Notes: generated by a model not told the origin, from the letters alone. A stretch of DNA of 64,000 bases from Armillaria gallica (GCA_037576215.1 JBANDB010000010.1:2604001-2668000); one strand, 5' to 3'; counted from the first letter of the stretch, positions 12,591 through 25,488 are shown. A program made the numbers and translations.

Positions 12591-13373
12591 CTCGTTGTAG
12601 TGTTCATCCAGCGCTGGCAAACGGGGAACGGAGAGCAAGGAGTGGTTGTACATCGCGGGAGAAGCAACAAACTGATTTGAAATTAGAATCTTCATTGACC
12701 TGCGGGGATCACATGATTTGCCGCTTTGTCGGCACATAAATTTCAATTTGAATCCTTTTTCTGGCAGAGCGCTAGGAGGCATCCACCTAACAGCGATGAA
12801 ACGATCTTCAAGTTTAGGTTTTGGCCCGAGTTGTCCGTTATTCAGGCAAGCCGATATCTTCTATACTAAGTTACGCTTAGCTGATTGAATGTAGATCAAG
12901 AAGACTGCTATACATATCTTTGCGTATCAATATCCCGCAACTCAGTAGCTTCATCATTGATGGTGATTCGTTCTGTGATTCCGATGACTCTATGCTGTGC
13001 ACTAACAGTGCATGGAGGCGATCCATCTTGATATAACGACACTATCTGGCTGTACAATGCTGGCACGATAAATTCAATACCTTTATTCTCACTGACTCCG
13101 AAGGTAGTATGAGCCGTCTCTTACTCCCATTATGTCAGAGCACTGAATATTGACTTGGGCGAATGACAGGTCAAAGCTGTGAGACGACGGCAAGGCATCT
13201 TGTCGCAATGATTGTTTAGGGCGCGTCACTGCCCGCGTCTATGCTGCCACAAGGTGAAAGCATTGAGATGCAATGAGTGCTTGTCATGACATTATCGTCT
13301 TCTCAGGCGTAGATCTTCCATTCAGTATATTAAGCTACGTGGATACGGTATCCCTCGTATCGTCCCCTCTACA
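12591..13373. other. Divergent intergenic region between F-box copy 2 and 7TM copy D
   Basis: This is a duplicate of 4441-5268. It has no coding exon and presumably carries promoters for both neighbours. Confidence 0.5.
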
Positions 13374-14597
13374 ATGGAGGCTCCACCTGATCTTTCCCAA
13401 GATTTTAAGAAGATTATCTTTGACGAACTCGACCTAAACCTAAATCGTATGATTATGCAAGCCTTTCTGTACGGTGAGAGTACCCTCTATTCCTGTAACA
13501 TGTTTTTATAATTACAATCCGGTTGCAGGCCTATACACCGGCATCGTAGCCATCACGCTATGGACTATATGTATGTCGATTATTCCTGTCGGTGCTAGGA
13601 AATTTATCAACCTGCCCATACAGTCACTTCTCCCAAACGTTTACGCAGTACTTTTCTATGCACCATCATCGTCATGCTTTATGGTCTATCAACAATACTG
13701 CTCGGGGTTAACTGGGCGTTTCTACATCGTGCATTTATTGGACACGGTGACAATTCTTACACCATCTACGAAGTATATGTGGACTTTGGTCCGTGGTGGA
13801 GAGTGTACTACCTTGTTAGTGGTATCACTGGCGGAATAAGCACATTTCTCGTCGATATTACTATTGTGTGTTATTTCATTTACTCAGTTCAATGGCAAAG
13901 AAGTTGACATGATGTAGTTATGGCGTTGTTGGGCCCTCTGGGATTCTCAATGGAAAGTGATTTTCGTACCAATAGTCTTTGTTGTCGGCGGTACAGGTGA
14001 GTCTTCGTTCTTTGTCTTTGGACATACCGTTCAATTAGTATGTCAGCGATGAAAGGCATGCAAATGTTTAGCGATCTTCGCAATCTCACAAACGACACTA
14101 GACTATTCGCAGCAGAAGTCGACTGGTCGTTATTCTACATCATTTTGGTTCTAGCCACAACACTCCTGTGCACATTCTTGATTATTTATCGCATCATTCG
14201 TTACACGCCAGAGATAAGCGCCTCTCGTAAAATCGTCGAGATCTTTATCGAGTCATCGGCGATGTATTCGCTTTCCTTGATAATCTATGTCGCACTGGTG
14301 TCAAAAAATTTGCAAGTTGGCTATTACGCCGATACTATTGCTGCTTATGTCAGAGTGAGCCTACATCGCTTCGCTTTTATTCAAAATTCTGATATCTTCA
14401 AGGCCATCGCACCGACGCTCTTGGTCGGACGCTTTTCAGCCCACGCCAATGCGATCTCGCAGCGACAAAAGATGGTTGCTACGTGGGCGAATCATCCTCC
14501 CTTGGTTGGATGCTTTAGGGAGGCGGGTACCGATAACAGCTATCGCCGGGATGGAGATCAAACGGTGGCAGGATTGTCGGGCAAGGAGACGGTATGA
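13374..14597 (+). CDS. 7-transmembrane protein, copy D (tail type I)
   Basis: Exons 13374-13473, 13529-13570, 13624-13865, 13918-13996, 14047-14354 and 14403-14597 join in one frame of about 321 residues. The same seven hydrophobic segments and WRCWALWD box are present, and the C-tail ends GKETV. Intron 5 is 48 bases, a multiple of three and free of stops, so it can be translated in frame if retained, adding 16 residues just before APTLLVGR. The copy is tail to tail with E. Confidence 0.85.
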
Positions 14598-15184
14598 TCT
14601 CCGCGTTGACAGCGTTACCAATAGCTGGTTTCGTGCGAGTCGAGATACTCCGTTAATGAACTAAAAATTTGGATGGCTAGACGACGATGGATCATGTTCA
14701 TAATAGTACACTATGCCAACTTACGATCGTTGATTTGGAAGCTTACCTGTGATTAGAGTTCAAGATATCGTTCGTCACAAGTTCGGATGATTCTCAGATC
14801 ATTATTCCCTTGCAGCTGTCCTTCAGGGCTAAAAGAAGACGTGGCTAAGTCCTAGATAACAGTCGACGTCGCCAGATTTAGTTCCTGATCGGTGCCAAAA
14901 ACCGATTTCTACACTCTAAACTCTAAGAGAGATGGTCAAATCGAAGACTTTTATAAGTGGCTCTAATCAACCGGCTGCGGATGAAACATAATCTGGTCTG
15001 TATACTCGTGTCCTGCGCGTGTCTACTTGTAACGGGTGCTTATGTCTCTTTCCGCTCATACATGTAATCAGCCTTTCTTTACGGGTGAAATATCTCCACA
15101 TAGCGAATTTGAAGTCATACACTTTTGATTGTGCATGTTCCGTGAGATCCTGAGAGGGTCTGGCCAGTGAGGTTGTCACTGAAG
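14598..15184. other. Convergent interval between copies D and E
   Basis: The left half resembles the 3' flanks of copies A and H, including a decayed version of the small lysine/arginine-rich exon: its start ATG is replaced and the donor GT reads CT near 14,845. The right half carries an extra copy of the end of gene E (see the tandem repeat at 15,111-15,250). Confidence 0.45.
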
Positions 15185-15250
15185 TCATACAGTTTCGGCC
15201 CTGTGCATTCTACGGGATCCTGAGGGACGCTGTTCACTGGGGTTTCCAAA
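15111..15250. repeat. 70-bp direct tandem duplication at the 3' end of copy E
   Basis: Two head-to-tail 70-base units, 15,111-15,180 and 15,181-15,250, both start GAAGTCATACA and share GTGCAT and GATCCTGAG blocks. The right unit contains the stop codon and last residues of copy E. The left unit is an orphan, more diverged copy. Gene C, otherwise the sister of E, has only one unit. Confidence 0.7.
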
Positions 15251-16419
15251 GCCAGTACTTTCTCCCATTGGCCAAAAGTCAATGTCCGAGATGTTTACAT
15301 CCAACTCCTTGTCAGCAGAGCTGGAATTGGAGGTGGTTGCTACACGTAGAATGAGGAGTATTGGTGTGATCGCCTGTCATACAATGAAAAACAATCAGTT
15401 GCTGCACAAAATGAGCACAGAAATCTCTTTACTCTGATATGCTCCAAGACGAGATCTGTATAATTGGCAGCTGTCCCATTCCTCCCTTGAACTACCAGGA
15501 ACACAAACAGTGCCAGTGTATAAATGGCGGAGGACTCAATCAGAGCAGAAATGATACTTCTGAAGAATATCAACCTATGTGCAAAGCAGACGATGCGATA
15601 GACAATCAAGGCTGTGCACATGACTATCGTGGTCAAAGTTAGCAAGATGTAGATCAATAGCCAAGGAACTTCTGCTGCAAGAACTCCGGTCTTGATGGAG
15701 TTGTGGAGAAGAACACTAAGGGTTTGCATGATGTACATGACTGAAAAAGTGAGGGACAGGAATATTGGTAGACAATTAAGAGATTCACCTGTTGCAGCTA
15801 TAGCACAGAAACACGGTAACAATACAATCCTCCACCGATAGACCCAGACAACCCAGCAATGCCATATCTACAATATGTCAGCTTCACTTCTATTAACAAC
15901 ACTGAATTGGTCCACATACAATTGTGGCATCAACAAGAAGGATGCTTATACCATTGGCAATCTGCCTAACAAGGTAGTCTGCTCTGTGCCATGTGCCATC
16001 ATCCAGCAGCACTCTGGTCACACTGCAGTATTTGTTACCATATTCAATGAATGTGTGATGCCTGAATGCCCAATCCACTGCAAATGTTATTGTCCTAAGA
16101 ATGTACAGTGTGATGACGACTGTACAGAGGAACATATTGCATGTTTGCTTGGGAGGAGAGACTGTACAGTGAGGTTAACAAATTTCATGATCCAATCAGG
16201 ATATGCAATCAGCATACACATAATACATAAAGTGATTGCCACAATGCCGGTGTATAGACCTACAGAATGAGTTATGAAAAGAGATGTTCAGGAGCAGAGG
16301 ATGACCTCACCATGCAGCATAGCTTCGAGAATGATATGGTTCAGACCCATGTCAAGCTGTTCAAAAGTGACTTTGGGGCTCGTATCACTGCGGCAAAGAG
16401 TAGGCAGAGAGGTCTCCAT
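15185..16419 (-). CDS. 7-transmembrane protein, copy E (tail type II)
   Basis: Minus-strand exons 16311-16419, 16218-16259, 15920-16161, 15789-15867, 15433-15740 and 15185-15373 join in one open frame of about 322 residues. All introns are GT-AG. The family features are seven hydrophobic segments, WHCWVVW after the exon 3/4 junction and TPILLILRVATTSNSSS at the start of the last exon. The tail differs from type I, being Ser- and acid-rich. A second ATG lies one codon upstream; the chosen start aligns with copy C. Roughly nine bases in ten match copy C by eye. Confidence 0.85.
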
Positions 16420-17899
16420 CATGGAGGTAATGGTATGTGCAAGGAGAACCCACTCACTGCTTCATATATATACCCCTTCTTCTGCACCCGATTATGATCA
16501 AGAGACAAGAAAGACTTGATTACTAATTCCATTGCCATTGAGACAAAAAGTGGTCCGACCTCCCCAAGAGAATTGAATCAACATTCAATATCTCAAAATC
16601 CCTGATTATGACAGCTGCAGTGAGCTCCTTGACAGATAAATGATTCGAAATGTATCATCCCTTGACAACAAAGTGTCGGAAAAACCTCGAGATGTGCTCG
16701 AGGTGCTAAAATTCTAAACTTAAACCTTCATTTCAACAAGACAAGATTCATGCACACTACGCCGAATATTCTCATGGTCACTGTAGATCGGACGGAGGGA
16801 TAAGATAAGTGCCTATAGATTCAGGCAGCAATTTCATCCAACCTATTTTATCCACTTTCGTCAGTGCGTGACCTTCGGCGGCTTCGCAGAATGGAGAACT
16901 TCTTGAGGTTGTCAAGAAGCTACAGCCACACCCATGCAATGTATGACGACGAGTCGAGTTAAATCAGATGATGAAACCGTTGGGTCATTCACGAACAAAT
17001 CTTGATTTTGATGGAATGGCCCTCATTGTAGTTTGTCTCGCAGAAGACTAAATACTTCGACATAAAACAAATCGAGCAATCGACGAAGGCGAGGTCTATT
17101 GGCTGTATTGCCGAGGAAAATCTATGTGTGGCTCCGGCATCCCCGAGGCGTACCACTTGGCTGGATAAACAATCTCTGATTTTGGTGTTCCAATGACAAC
17201 GCTATATTTTGACAGATAGATGATAAGCTCAAGGACTTGAGTTGATGATCACCACAGCATTAGTGTAGGCAAAGTAGCAGTAGGAGCGAGCGAAGAGACA
17301 AAGAAGAAACGGATCTGTCGGAATGATACAGCAATTTTTCTTGTACGGAGCTTCGACAGAGACACTCACGCTTGGAGGGATCAGAACAAAGTTAAATCAT
17401 GGGTATAACTAGTCGCCAATATACATGCCACAATGTTACCTATACTGTCCGCTGGCGTGACGGATATACCAGTGCGCCGATTGTAGAGCAGGCAGTCCTT
17501 GATGCATAGAACAATGCGCAAAGTTCCCTCTGCGACGAGCAACAAAGGCAAGCGCGAGCATCCCCGCAGGCAATATGAAATATCATGATTGCGTGTGATA
17601 CGACGCGTTCCATGACAGATCATCGGTCGGTCCATTGTTCCCTGCCACACGTCCTCCGGCTTCTCCGGCTAATAATACTTCGCGCCAAAAATTTGGACTG
17701 AGGCAAAACCGTGGCAGGAATTATTTCCGAACCGTTTTGTATCTGCGCCCTTTTTACCGCCTGAAAAACCAAACAGGGATAAAGAGCACGACACGATGTG
17801 GTACATGCCGCTACACTGGGGGATTGAAATGGCGCAAGTTACTGCAAATCAACTTCTCTGCTTCTTCATTTAGCTGGACTAGTGACTATTTGTTGGAGA
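16420..17899. other. Duplicated flank, no gene assembled
   Basis: The left 1 kb is the duplicate of 7956-8900. A minus-strand open stretch at 17,381-17,650 (89 codons) has no recognisable family and no counterpart in the sister segment, so I do not call it. The block around 17,630-17,690 recurs near 26,795-26,840. Confidence 0.35.
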
Positions 17900-18639
17900 T
17901 CATAATGCGTGCTTCAGCGTCCTTGGATCACATACCACCTCCTCGAACCACTTTGTCGACTGGTCGAACCACTGGCAGTAATAATACCCCTGATAACTGA
18001 CGATACCCGAAACGCACTGCGTGCTCTGTTGACCCGATTCAGTGAGAAGAAAATCCGAACTAAAGTAAGAGATGTACCCTATCTTCAACGAGGCATTTCC
18101 AAACCGTCCTGTCCAAGCTGCTTTCGCACTGAATCAAGCACAGCGTTGATTCGTACCACATATTCAGGCTGCCACATTTGGCCCATATTCCTTTATGAGA
18201 CATTGGGTCGACACGAAAGAATGTATTTCCGCGCTTCTGAAGTGAGCTGCGCAACCGTAGCAGAACGTTTGAGCAAGAGATATAGCAGACTATGGAGTGC
18301 CTTCATTGACACGGACTCAGAGTATATTTATATCTCATCCTTCTGTGGGCAAAGAGGGTTCTAGTTGGAATTCCTGCGCCAACGTAGTCGGTGTTCTCAA
18401 AGCCGTTGTTGGCCAAGATAGGATCTTATTCGTGACAAGCTGCTCTCGTGATCCATGGTCAAAGATTCGGGCACCCTTTATGAGGTCAGGTCGTTCATTG
18501 AGGAGCCCGTTACTTTTGCACCATATGATACAGTCTCTTGGGACTGCGCAGATCCTTCGCCGTTGTATTTACTGAAGTTGAATGTGTATTCGGTACCGGT
18601 TTTGGCATTCGACGACACTTCGGTAGGCGATTTAGCCAT
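17900..18639 (-). pseudogene. ExoX-C/DUF3820-like gene (copy 2), frameshifted
   Basis: It starts at the ATG at 18,639 and reads a basic leader, then YTFNFSKYNG; a frame change follows, after which PRDCIIWC and LLNERPDL continue. This is the pattern (TFGKYxGxxxxxVPxxYIxWL) of the short domain at the C-terminus of ExoX-type 3'-5' exonucleases and of DUF3820. The distal part (CQWFDQSTKWFEE, near 17,960) is in better condition than in copy 3. The function of the fungal stand-alone form is unknown to me. It lies in the same orientation as the F-box units. Confidence 0.4.
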
Positions 18640-18879
18640 GGCAGAGAGAGATCGCACCTCGGACAGTAAAGGAGTACGATCCGCCATGTAATGTGCCATT
18701 GAACAGAGAGAGATCTGGAACATGGGCACAACACCTATCCCTTCCAGCGTCGGTGCATTCTTCCGCTCAGGTTACAGGTAAAGAATTATGCCCTCGAACG
18801 TCCAATTCCGCTTCATCTATCGCCGTAGCCAACCCATAGCTAAGTGAATAGCGATCAACGTCCATTCATGGGATACGAA

Positions 18880-20790
18880 GGAAACGACTTACTCATCGTG
18901 CAGGTGCTGTTACACTCTCGATAACACGACCCGCGTGATAGCCTGATATAATGCGTGCTCAGATGCACTCTGCTATCGAGTAAACTCCAGGATTAACTAA
19001 TCATCCGCCGAGAAGGCATCAGCTTTGACGAGCTTGACGTAATCGTCCATCCAGCAGCGTCGTGCCTTCCTAGCGTTCTGCCACGACATGCTTTACTTTG
19101 GGGGATTCAATACATGTCCGTAAAGGAACGCAGAACACTCACAAAGTCTCGCTAACCATGAAGCTCAAGCGAAGGAACCGGCGCCACCTCCTCATGCGCG
19201 TATTACTTGGAGCTGATAATCCTAACTTTCATCGTCTAGGACTGCCGTGGCCGTTGTCTCTGAGTCTCCGTTATGGTAGTATTGACAGCATCACGTGTAC
19301 GGTCGTTGACTTCGAGACAGGTCGTAGTCGATGGCCAACGTACGAATGTGTGTGCGGTATACTGGAGCTCGTCGTTCCCGGTGCGATAATCACCAAGAAA
19401 AGGATGCGACATGGTCTTGGGGTCGAAGAGTGGCGTGACATAGAACGGTTTGTTCTTCCGACAGAACCAGTTCCAGCTACGCGAGAGGATGAGCAGACGA
19501 AGACGTTCCGAGCAAGCTTCACTTGGGAGGATTTCTCTTCAGACAAGCGTGGAGTGTCCTTCCGGAGGGTACAGTCAATAACCCGCTGCTCAGTGGAAGG
19601 CAACAACGTCTCAGACCGAAGGATGAGGTCCGTGGTGATGACTGCATTCAATGGTAGGTGAATGCTATCTGGATCGGAGGGAATTCGAAGAAATTCCGCA
19701 GTCAGAGCGCAAGTCCTCCATAGGCGAGGGCAAACGATGACAACTTTCCTCCGGCTCTGAAGCAACTCGTGGTGTTCTGGAGATATATAAGCGCGATATC
19801 CTCACTTTAGCATACTACGCATTCCGCTCCATATCCAAGGTCTACTAGGTTCTCTTGGATACTGGCAGGAGAGTGAGGATTGTCTTCGAATGTAGTGGAC
19901 GGAACTTACAGATTGAGATCTCCTGTCAGTTTCCTTGTCATTGTGAAACTGCGTTCGCGGAAGACGGGCAAGCACTCAGACACCCTCTAAAAATACGTAT
20001 GAATAGCTCGACACGGCATTGGAGAGACAGAGTCACCTCTCGCAAGGAGTCATAGAGCTTGATTTCGATGGCATACTTATGATCCATTCGTACCTCAACA
20101 AAGCCTGACACTTCTCCGCGTAATCCCTAACCGGATAGGATGCTATGGCAGCTTGTAGTGATGGTTTCCGCCATAATCTATCAAGTCGTCAGGTTACTGC
20201 GGAAAGTAACAACGATGGCAGGACGCACTCAATGGTGTTTTCAGAATAACACTCACTAACAACAGTGCGACCAAATCAACCCGAGCGCAATCAGGCATGC
20301 GCCTGAGGTCGGTGATTGAGAACCGGCGCTTAGACGATAGCATCAGTTGAAATTCGGGAAATGAATACATCGAGATTCACCGTAGACGCGTACACAGCGT
20401 GAATACATGCGTCACGAGAAGAATATGCCGATAATTTTTGAGACACCCCATAGCAGATCCCCAGGGTCATTGAATAGAGAAATGAATACGAACGAAGACG
20501 ACATACCCAAGTGGTCCTACGAAGTGAAGACGAACAGGGTAGGGTGTCCTCGAATATTTTCATAGCAGCCTTCGAGGCAGGTATCGACGATTTGGAAACC
20601 AGGACGCGTTGGAAAGGGCGCCAGATGCAGTGGGTCGAATGGGTCCGAGGATCGAAGATCTATGCTTTGCATGAGTCCATATATGAAAAGAAAAAATACA
20701 TACATCCACGTACTGCAAGCACTGTAATGTCCACTAGCTTATCGAAGAAAGTGCCAATGCCCCCTCCTAGTGTTCCGGTCGTTAATCTGG
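18880..20790 (-). pseudogene. F-box-like gene copy 3, decayed
   Basis: From the right: an F-box position exon at about 20,520-20,660 (DPFDPLHLAPF in one frame and, after a shift, SKSSIP in another). In the middle is a block ending in the RVIDCTLRKDTPRLSEEKSS segment (about 19,560). At the left end are remnants of the C-terminal block near 19,000-19,100. Frame changes between these make an intact protein unlikely. Confidence 0.35.
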
Positions 20791-21059
20791 GGACTTCAGG
20801 CCGGAGGGATGGCTTCTTTGCTCAAAGGTATTTGATGCGTTTCCGTCGCGTTATCTACCTCCGAGGGGCTGACGGACATGTGAGATGGAAAAGTTACTTC
20901 CGAGGATATGCATTACATGATACGCCTCTTTGACCGTCGCCCTCAAAGTTCAGTTTGAACAAGAACAGCGCCCAGATACGCTTTACAAGGACCCATTAGG
21001 ACCGCGAAGAATAACAATGAATTGGCGAAGGAAAGACCGGGCATGAAAAGCGCACGACA

Positions 21060-21640
21060 AAACTTGATCTTGATTGATCTTGATTGTGTGAGTATGTTGC
21101 GCTCACGTTAGCTACTGCAGGCTAGCAAAGCTCGGCGTTCTCCTCAGAGTCTCATACTAAACAGGAGTCTGCGGGACGACGTTGCCAGAACGCTCTAGAA
21201 AGTCCTCAGGGCACCGTGCAACGCGACGACAAAAGAACGCACTCAAAAGCGATATCGGAACGAGGGTTGCTTCGAGCCGCGGCCCCTCATCGATCATCGG
21301 TTCAAACTGACTGTAGTAGTATACATGCACTGCAAGTCCGTATGCGTGCCCTGAGAAGGAGCTCCGTCGGTTTCGCTGATGTCTTATGGGCGAATTTTTA
21401 AGCATAAAATTTAATCCAACAGTTCTAAAATCTATCACATGTGAGCTAAAACGTGAAGAAAAAAACGCATATAACCACATACACAGAGCATAATACCCAC
21501 ACGAAAGCTTCCAACGTTTCCTTCACACGCTTCTTGACCTGGCGACCGTTTGTTCGGTGACTTCGAGACTCCAACAGGTGATACACTTTCCATCCGAAGT
21601 CATTTTATACATCTTGGCCGCGTTCTACATTCCTGGTGTG
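21060..21640 (-). pseudogene. 5' fragment of an F-box-like gene (copy 4)
   Basis: Only the N-terminal half is present. It shows the leader exon with the VKETLEAFV type sequence, a GTGTATGTGG donor, an acceptor, and an eroded ILELLD in place of IFExLDPLDLL. It matches the 5' part of the copy at 34.8-35.6 kb, including the block at 21,060-21,240. The rest is missing because copy 3 begins about 270 bases to the left. Confidence 0.35.
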
Positions 21641-22824
21641 CTGGGTGACGCGTGGTACTGAGAGCAAGAACGTGATGGGAGAGAAGAACGAAGAGTCAAT
21701 AATTGAAATTTGAAATTGTCCCGATCCGGGCCGGGAAGAGCTTATAGTCTCTTTCGTCAGGACAAAGACGGTAGCGTTTGACCATCTACTTTCAGTCCGT
21801 CCGACTAGCTTCTGGATGTCGACTTTCCTTCTGCCGTGTTCTCCAAACCTACCGATCTAGTAAATGGAAAGATGTGACGATTCGAAAGCCGAGGTCCGAG
21901 ATGGCAAACCAAGGTCTATTTTTGACGTCGCGAAAACACGCTCAAAGTTCGGATCATTGCTAGGTTCACAATTCTCGGTCACTCTGAGCCTTTACTTGTA
22001 CAGCATGAGAAACTGCAGTAACATTATACCGTGACAGATCCTGCTGTCAAAAATTTCGGTCGATTTCTTCCGCTACAGCTTGATCTACACTGACCTTTTG
22101 TGCCGACAACTCACACCCATTGGCTACTGTACGTCCACCACGAACCACGAAGAAACGATCTGTCGTTCTCATCGCTGCCAATTGGTTAAGGCGAGTCATT
22201 AATGTATCCTAGACTACTAGTGCCCTTACGTGAAATTCAATGTAAGTGAATTAAGCCGAAACCGAGTCAAACTCGGTCGAAATTCAAACTTGCTGTTGTG
22301 CTACTCCATCTGCGTATTGTTTAACGTCCTATGTTCAGGAGCACCTACGACTAATAAAAACACCTTCCTTCCTTCCTTCCTTCCTATAGTAACCTTACTT
22401 CACCATCGGCGACGACTCCTTTCTTTATGTCGATGGCTGTGTCTCATGTACCAACGGCGCATAGATACGATCCTTGCAACTTTAAAGAATGCATCAGCTT
22501 CTGGTTTATCGAGGACGGCGTACTCGATGGAGGTTCTTGTTGAGATAATCCACATCTGATACCTGTTCCCATGCTGAATATTGCCTCTCGGCAGGCACAG
22601 GGAAAAGCTCTGAGATATTAGTAAGACATCATATCAAACGGTTGTTCTGGGTGCGTAATTCTCGGCACTGCTGGCGTCTGTGCTACTATCAACAATCAAA
22701 AACCATTGAGATGGATCCCCTGTTGTCTTGGCATAATCCTCTTCCGGTGTAGATCTTCTATTTCATTCCTCAGAAGCCGGGTACATGAAACCACGAGAAT
22801 ACTCTTCGCTTGAAATCTTCTACC
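21641..22824. other. Intergenic region before 7TM copy F
   Basis: It shares blocks (CCGATCCGGGCCGGGAA, and others) with 29,630-29,650 and 35,745-35,765, the 5' flanks of other F-box copies, and with upstream flanks of other 7TM copies. No gene was assembled. Confidence 0.4.
22363..22385. repeat. (CCTT)n microsatellite
   Basis: Uninterrupted CCTT units run for about 23 bases. It is a short simple repeat in intergenic sequence. Confidence 0.9.
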
Positions 22825-23757
22825 ATGATGACAGGTGCGTTATTTTGATGAACTGGACCTGGATCTGAACTGTATGGTTCTGCGCGCCTCACTGCACGGT
22901 AAAGCCATCTTCTGTCCCTGATGTCGGTCGTGGTGGACCGCAACTTACTTCATCGGAGAAATCATCAGCGGCATAAGCACTGTTCTTGTTGACATTGTTA
23001 TCGTCTGTTATCTAGCTACCTTGACGGTTAAGAAGTTAACGTTTTGAAGATTTGGCATTGCTAGACACTCTGGGATCACCGACGGCCAGTGGTTCTTATA
23101 TCAATGATGTGAGCCGTGGCTGCGACGGGTGAGCTTCCCTTCAGTGTCGACAGATAAATACTTTTTACTCGATATCTCAGTGATGAAGACCATCCATATA
23201 TTCCATGGCTTCAATAATTCTACCAGCGATGTCAGCAGGACTGCACACTTCGCAACGTATATTAAGTGGTTCTTGATGTACGCCTTGTTGACTCTCACCA
23301 CAATGTTCACATACACACTCGTAATTATCTACCATATCATTCGTCATTCAGAACGCCTCAGTGATGAGCGCCCGAGCCCTGCAAATTCGTCGCAATACTG
23401 ATCGAGTCATCGGCGATGTATTCGCTTTCCTTAACAATCTATCCAACCCTGGCATCGAAGAATTCAGAATCCAGCTACTATGTACACCAAGGCGAGATTA
23501 CTTACGCTGCTTTGCTGTTAGTCAAGGATCTGATATCTTCAAGGACGTCGCCCCGACACTCCTTGTCGGACGTGACACTGTTTCAGCCCACGCTAATGCA
23601 ATCTCGGCACAACAAAAGACGGTCACTAGGTTGGAGTACTACGCTCCCTTGGTCGGCCTATTTTAGGGGCAAAGACATCAATAACAGCGGCGGGCGCCAT
23701 CGTCTCGATGATGGTAATCAAACGTCTTCAGGATTGTTGGGCAAGGAGATTGGGTGA
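22825..23757 (+). pseudogene. 7-transmembrane protein, copy F, badly broken
   Basis: Exon 1 lost its N-terminus and one base (frame lost before LDLDLN). Exon 2 and most of exon 3 are deleted; the sequence jumps to the segment before SGISTVLVDIVI. Exon 4 has TAG where the WRCW box has Trp, and a later TGA. Exon 5 is shifted. Exon 6 still shows VAPTLLVGR with an extra insertion. This is a dead member of the type I set, tail to tail with the intact copy G. Confidence 0.8.
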
Positions 23758-24247
23758 TCTCGCGTCGGCAGTGTTATAAATAGATATATATCTGGGATGC
23801 CGTAGATGATTTTTGACGAATCAGGATTCTCCGTTAATTAAAGATATGTTTGGATGGATAAAGGACAATAATTATAGCCAAGATCAGTCTTGCAGTTGAG
23901 ATTCAGGATAGCTTTCATGGCAAGCTCGGATCTCCCTACATTGATGCCAACGTGAATCCAGACGAGGAATTACCGGTGTCTTTACATGAGCATTGTTACC
24001 CGGTCATTGAGTTGCTGAGTTCTCAACTTCGAACTGTTCCTACCGAGACATAGTAGGTTGGTATTTACGGACTCTCAAGCTCTTACAACTCTAAATCAAG
24101 CAACTATAACTAGAAAGTAATCTGGCATATATATATCACATTGTGTTATGCACGTACTAGTTAAAACTGGCCTTGCATAACATTCCGGGTATATGTTTGA
24201 TAGTTTTTGCCTCAGCATGAAACAAGTCTATGACGACGGATGCAAAT
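23758..24247. other. Convergent interval between copies F and G
   Basis: It holds a broken homologue of the small reading frame found after copy J: an ATG at 23,917 with SSDLP, then an early stop. A similar (TA)n stretch follows near 24,128. No complete gene is present. Confidence 0.45.
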
Positions 24248-25488
24248 TCACACAATTACAGTCGTATCAGTTCCACGGTGAGATCCTGTGCTGCTCGGGT
24301 CACTGACGTTGCTACAACTGCTTTCCTCCATCTGCGCGAAACAAAGGATCGATAAATCTCTAGAAGTCTGCTCCTCATTACTAGGACTGGAGTTCGACCT
24401 GGCTGCCACACGTAGCACCATAAGCGTCGGAGCGATGGCCTGTTATAATGTGAGGAAATAATGAGCCATTGAATAAAGGTGAATTCAGAGATCTCTTTAC
24501 CCTAATATATGCCGCACAAATGTCTGCATAATAGGCGAGCTCCAAATTCATCACCACCAGTGCTAAGTACACGATCAACACCAGAGAAGACATCGCCGAG
24601 GATTCAACCATAGTGGAAATAATGCTTCGGAATAAGAATATCCTATGGGCAAGGCTGACAATGCGATATATGATCAAAATTGTACATATGATGGTGGTGG
24701 CGAGCGTCATCAGGATATAGATCAACGACCAGTTTATGTCTTCTGCAAAACGTGCCGATTTCTTAATATCATCGGTTGAATTGAGAAGAATACTGAGGAT
24801 TTGCATAGTCTTCATAGCTGAAATACTCAGCCAATGGCATATCCGAAAGAGAAACGAGACTCACCTATCCCAGCCATGGCACAAATTATTGGTATAAATA
24901 CTACCTGCCAGTTACGATCCCAGATTGACCAGCAACGCCATATCTACCACAAGTCAGTTATGATTCAATTGACCGTACTGAATGAGCTGAAATACAATAA
25001 TGACATCAACCAGAAGCGTGCTTATGCCACCAGTGATACCGCTGATGAGAAAGTTTGCTCTCCACCAAGGGCTAACATTCACAAGTGCTGTGTACACTTG
25101 GTAATAATTGTTGCCATACTCAATGAATGCACGGTGCTCAAAAATCCAATCTTTCACGAACGCTATAGTTGAGAGCACATAAAGCATGATGATTATGGTA
25201 CGCAAGAAAGTGCCTTGTAACCGCTTGGGAGAAGAGACTGTACAGATTTAGCTGGTCTCCTGTTGCTATCAGAATTGTCGCTCGACATACACATGATCCA
25301 TAAAGTCACCACAACGATGCCTGTGTATACACCTGGAAAGTAAATAATTCAAGAGGGATATTTCAGATATATAAGCCATCCTCACCGTGCAGCAGGGATT
25401 CCAGAATAAAGCAGTCCATATTCAGCTTAAGACCATTAAAAATGACTCTCCTATCATCTGGAAAACGTTCAGGTGTTGGAACCTCCAT
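24248..25488 (-). CDS. 7-transmembrane protein, copy G (tail type II)
   Basis: Minus-strand exons 25386-25488, 25291-25332, 24996-25237, 24865-24943, 24501-24817 and 24248-24439 join in one frame of about 324 residues with GT-AG introns. Seven hydrophobic segments, the IWRCWSIWD box and APTLMVLRVAARSNSS in the last exon are present. It has the type II tail, and the related tail of copy K is the closest in the window. Intron 5 is a multiple of three and free of stops, so retention would give an in-frame extension that then changes frame of the tail. The copy is intact although its + strand partner F is dead. Confidence 0.85.

Noticed and set aside
17381..17650. 89-codon minus-strand frame as a gene
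   Set aside because: It lies in a duplicated flank, is absent from the sister segment near 8.9 kb and has no recognisable motif.
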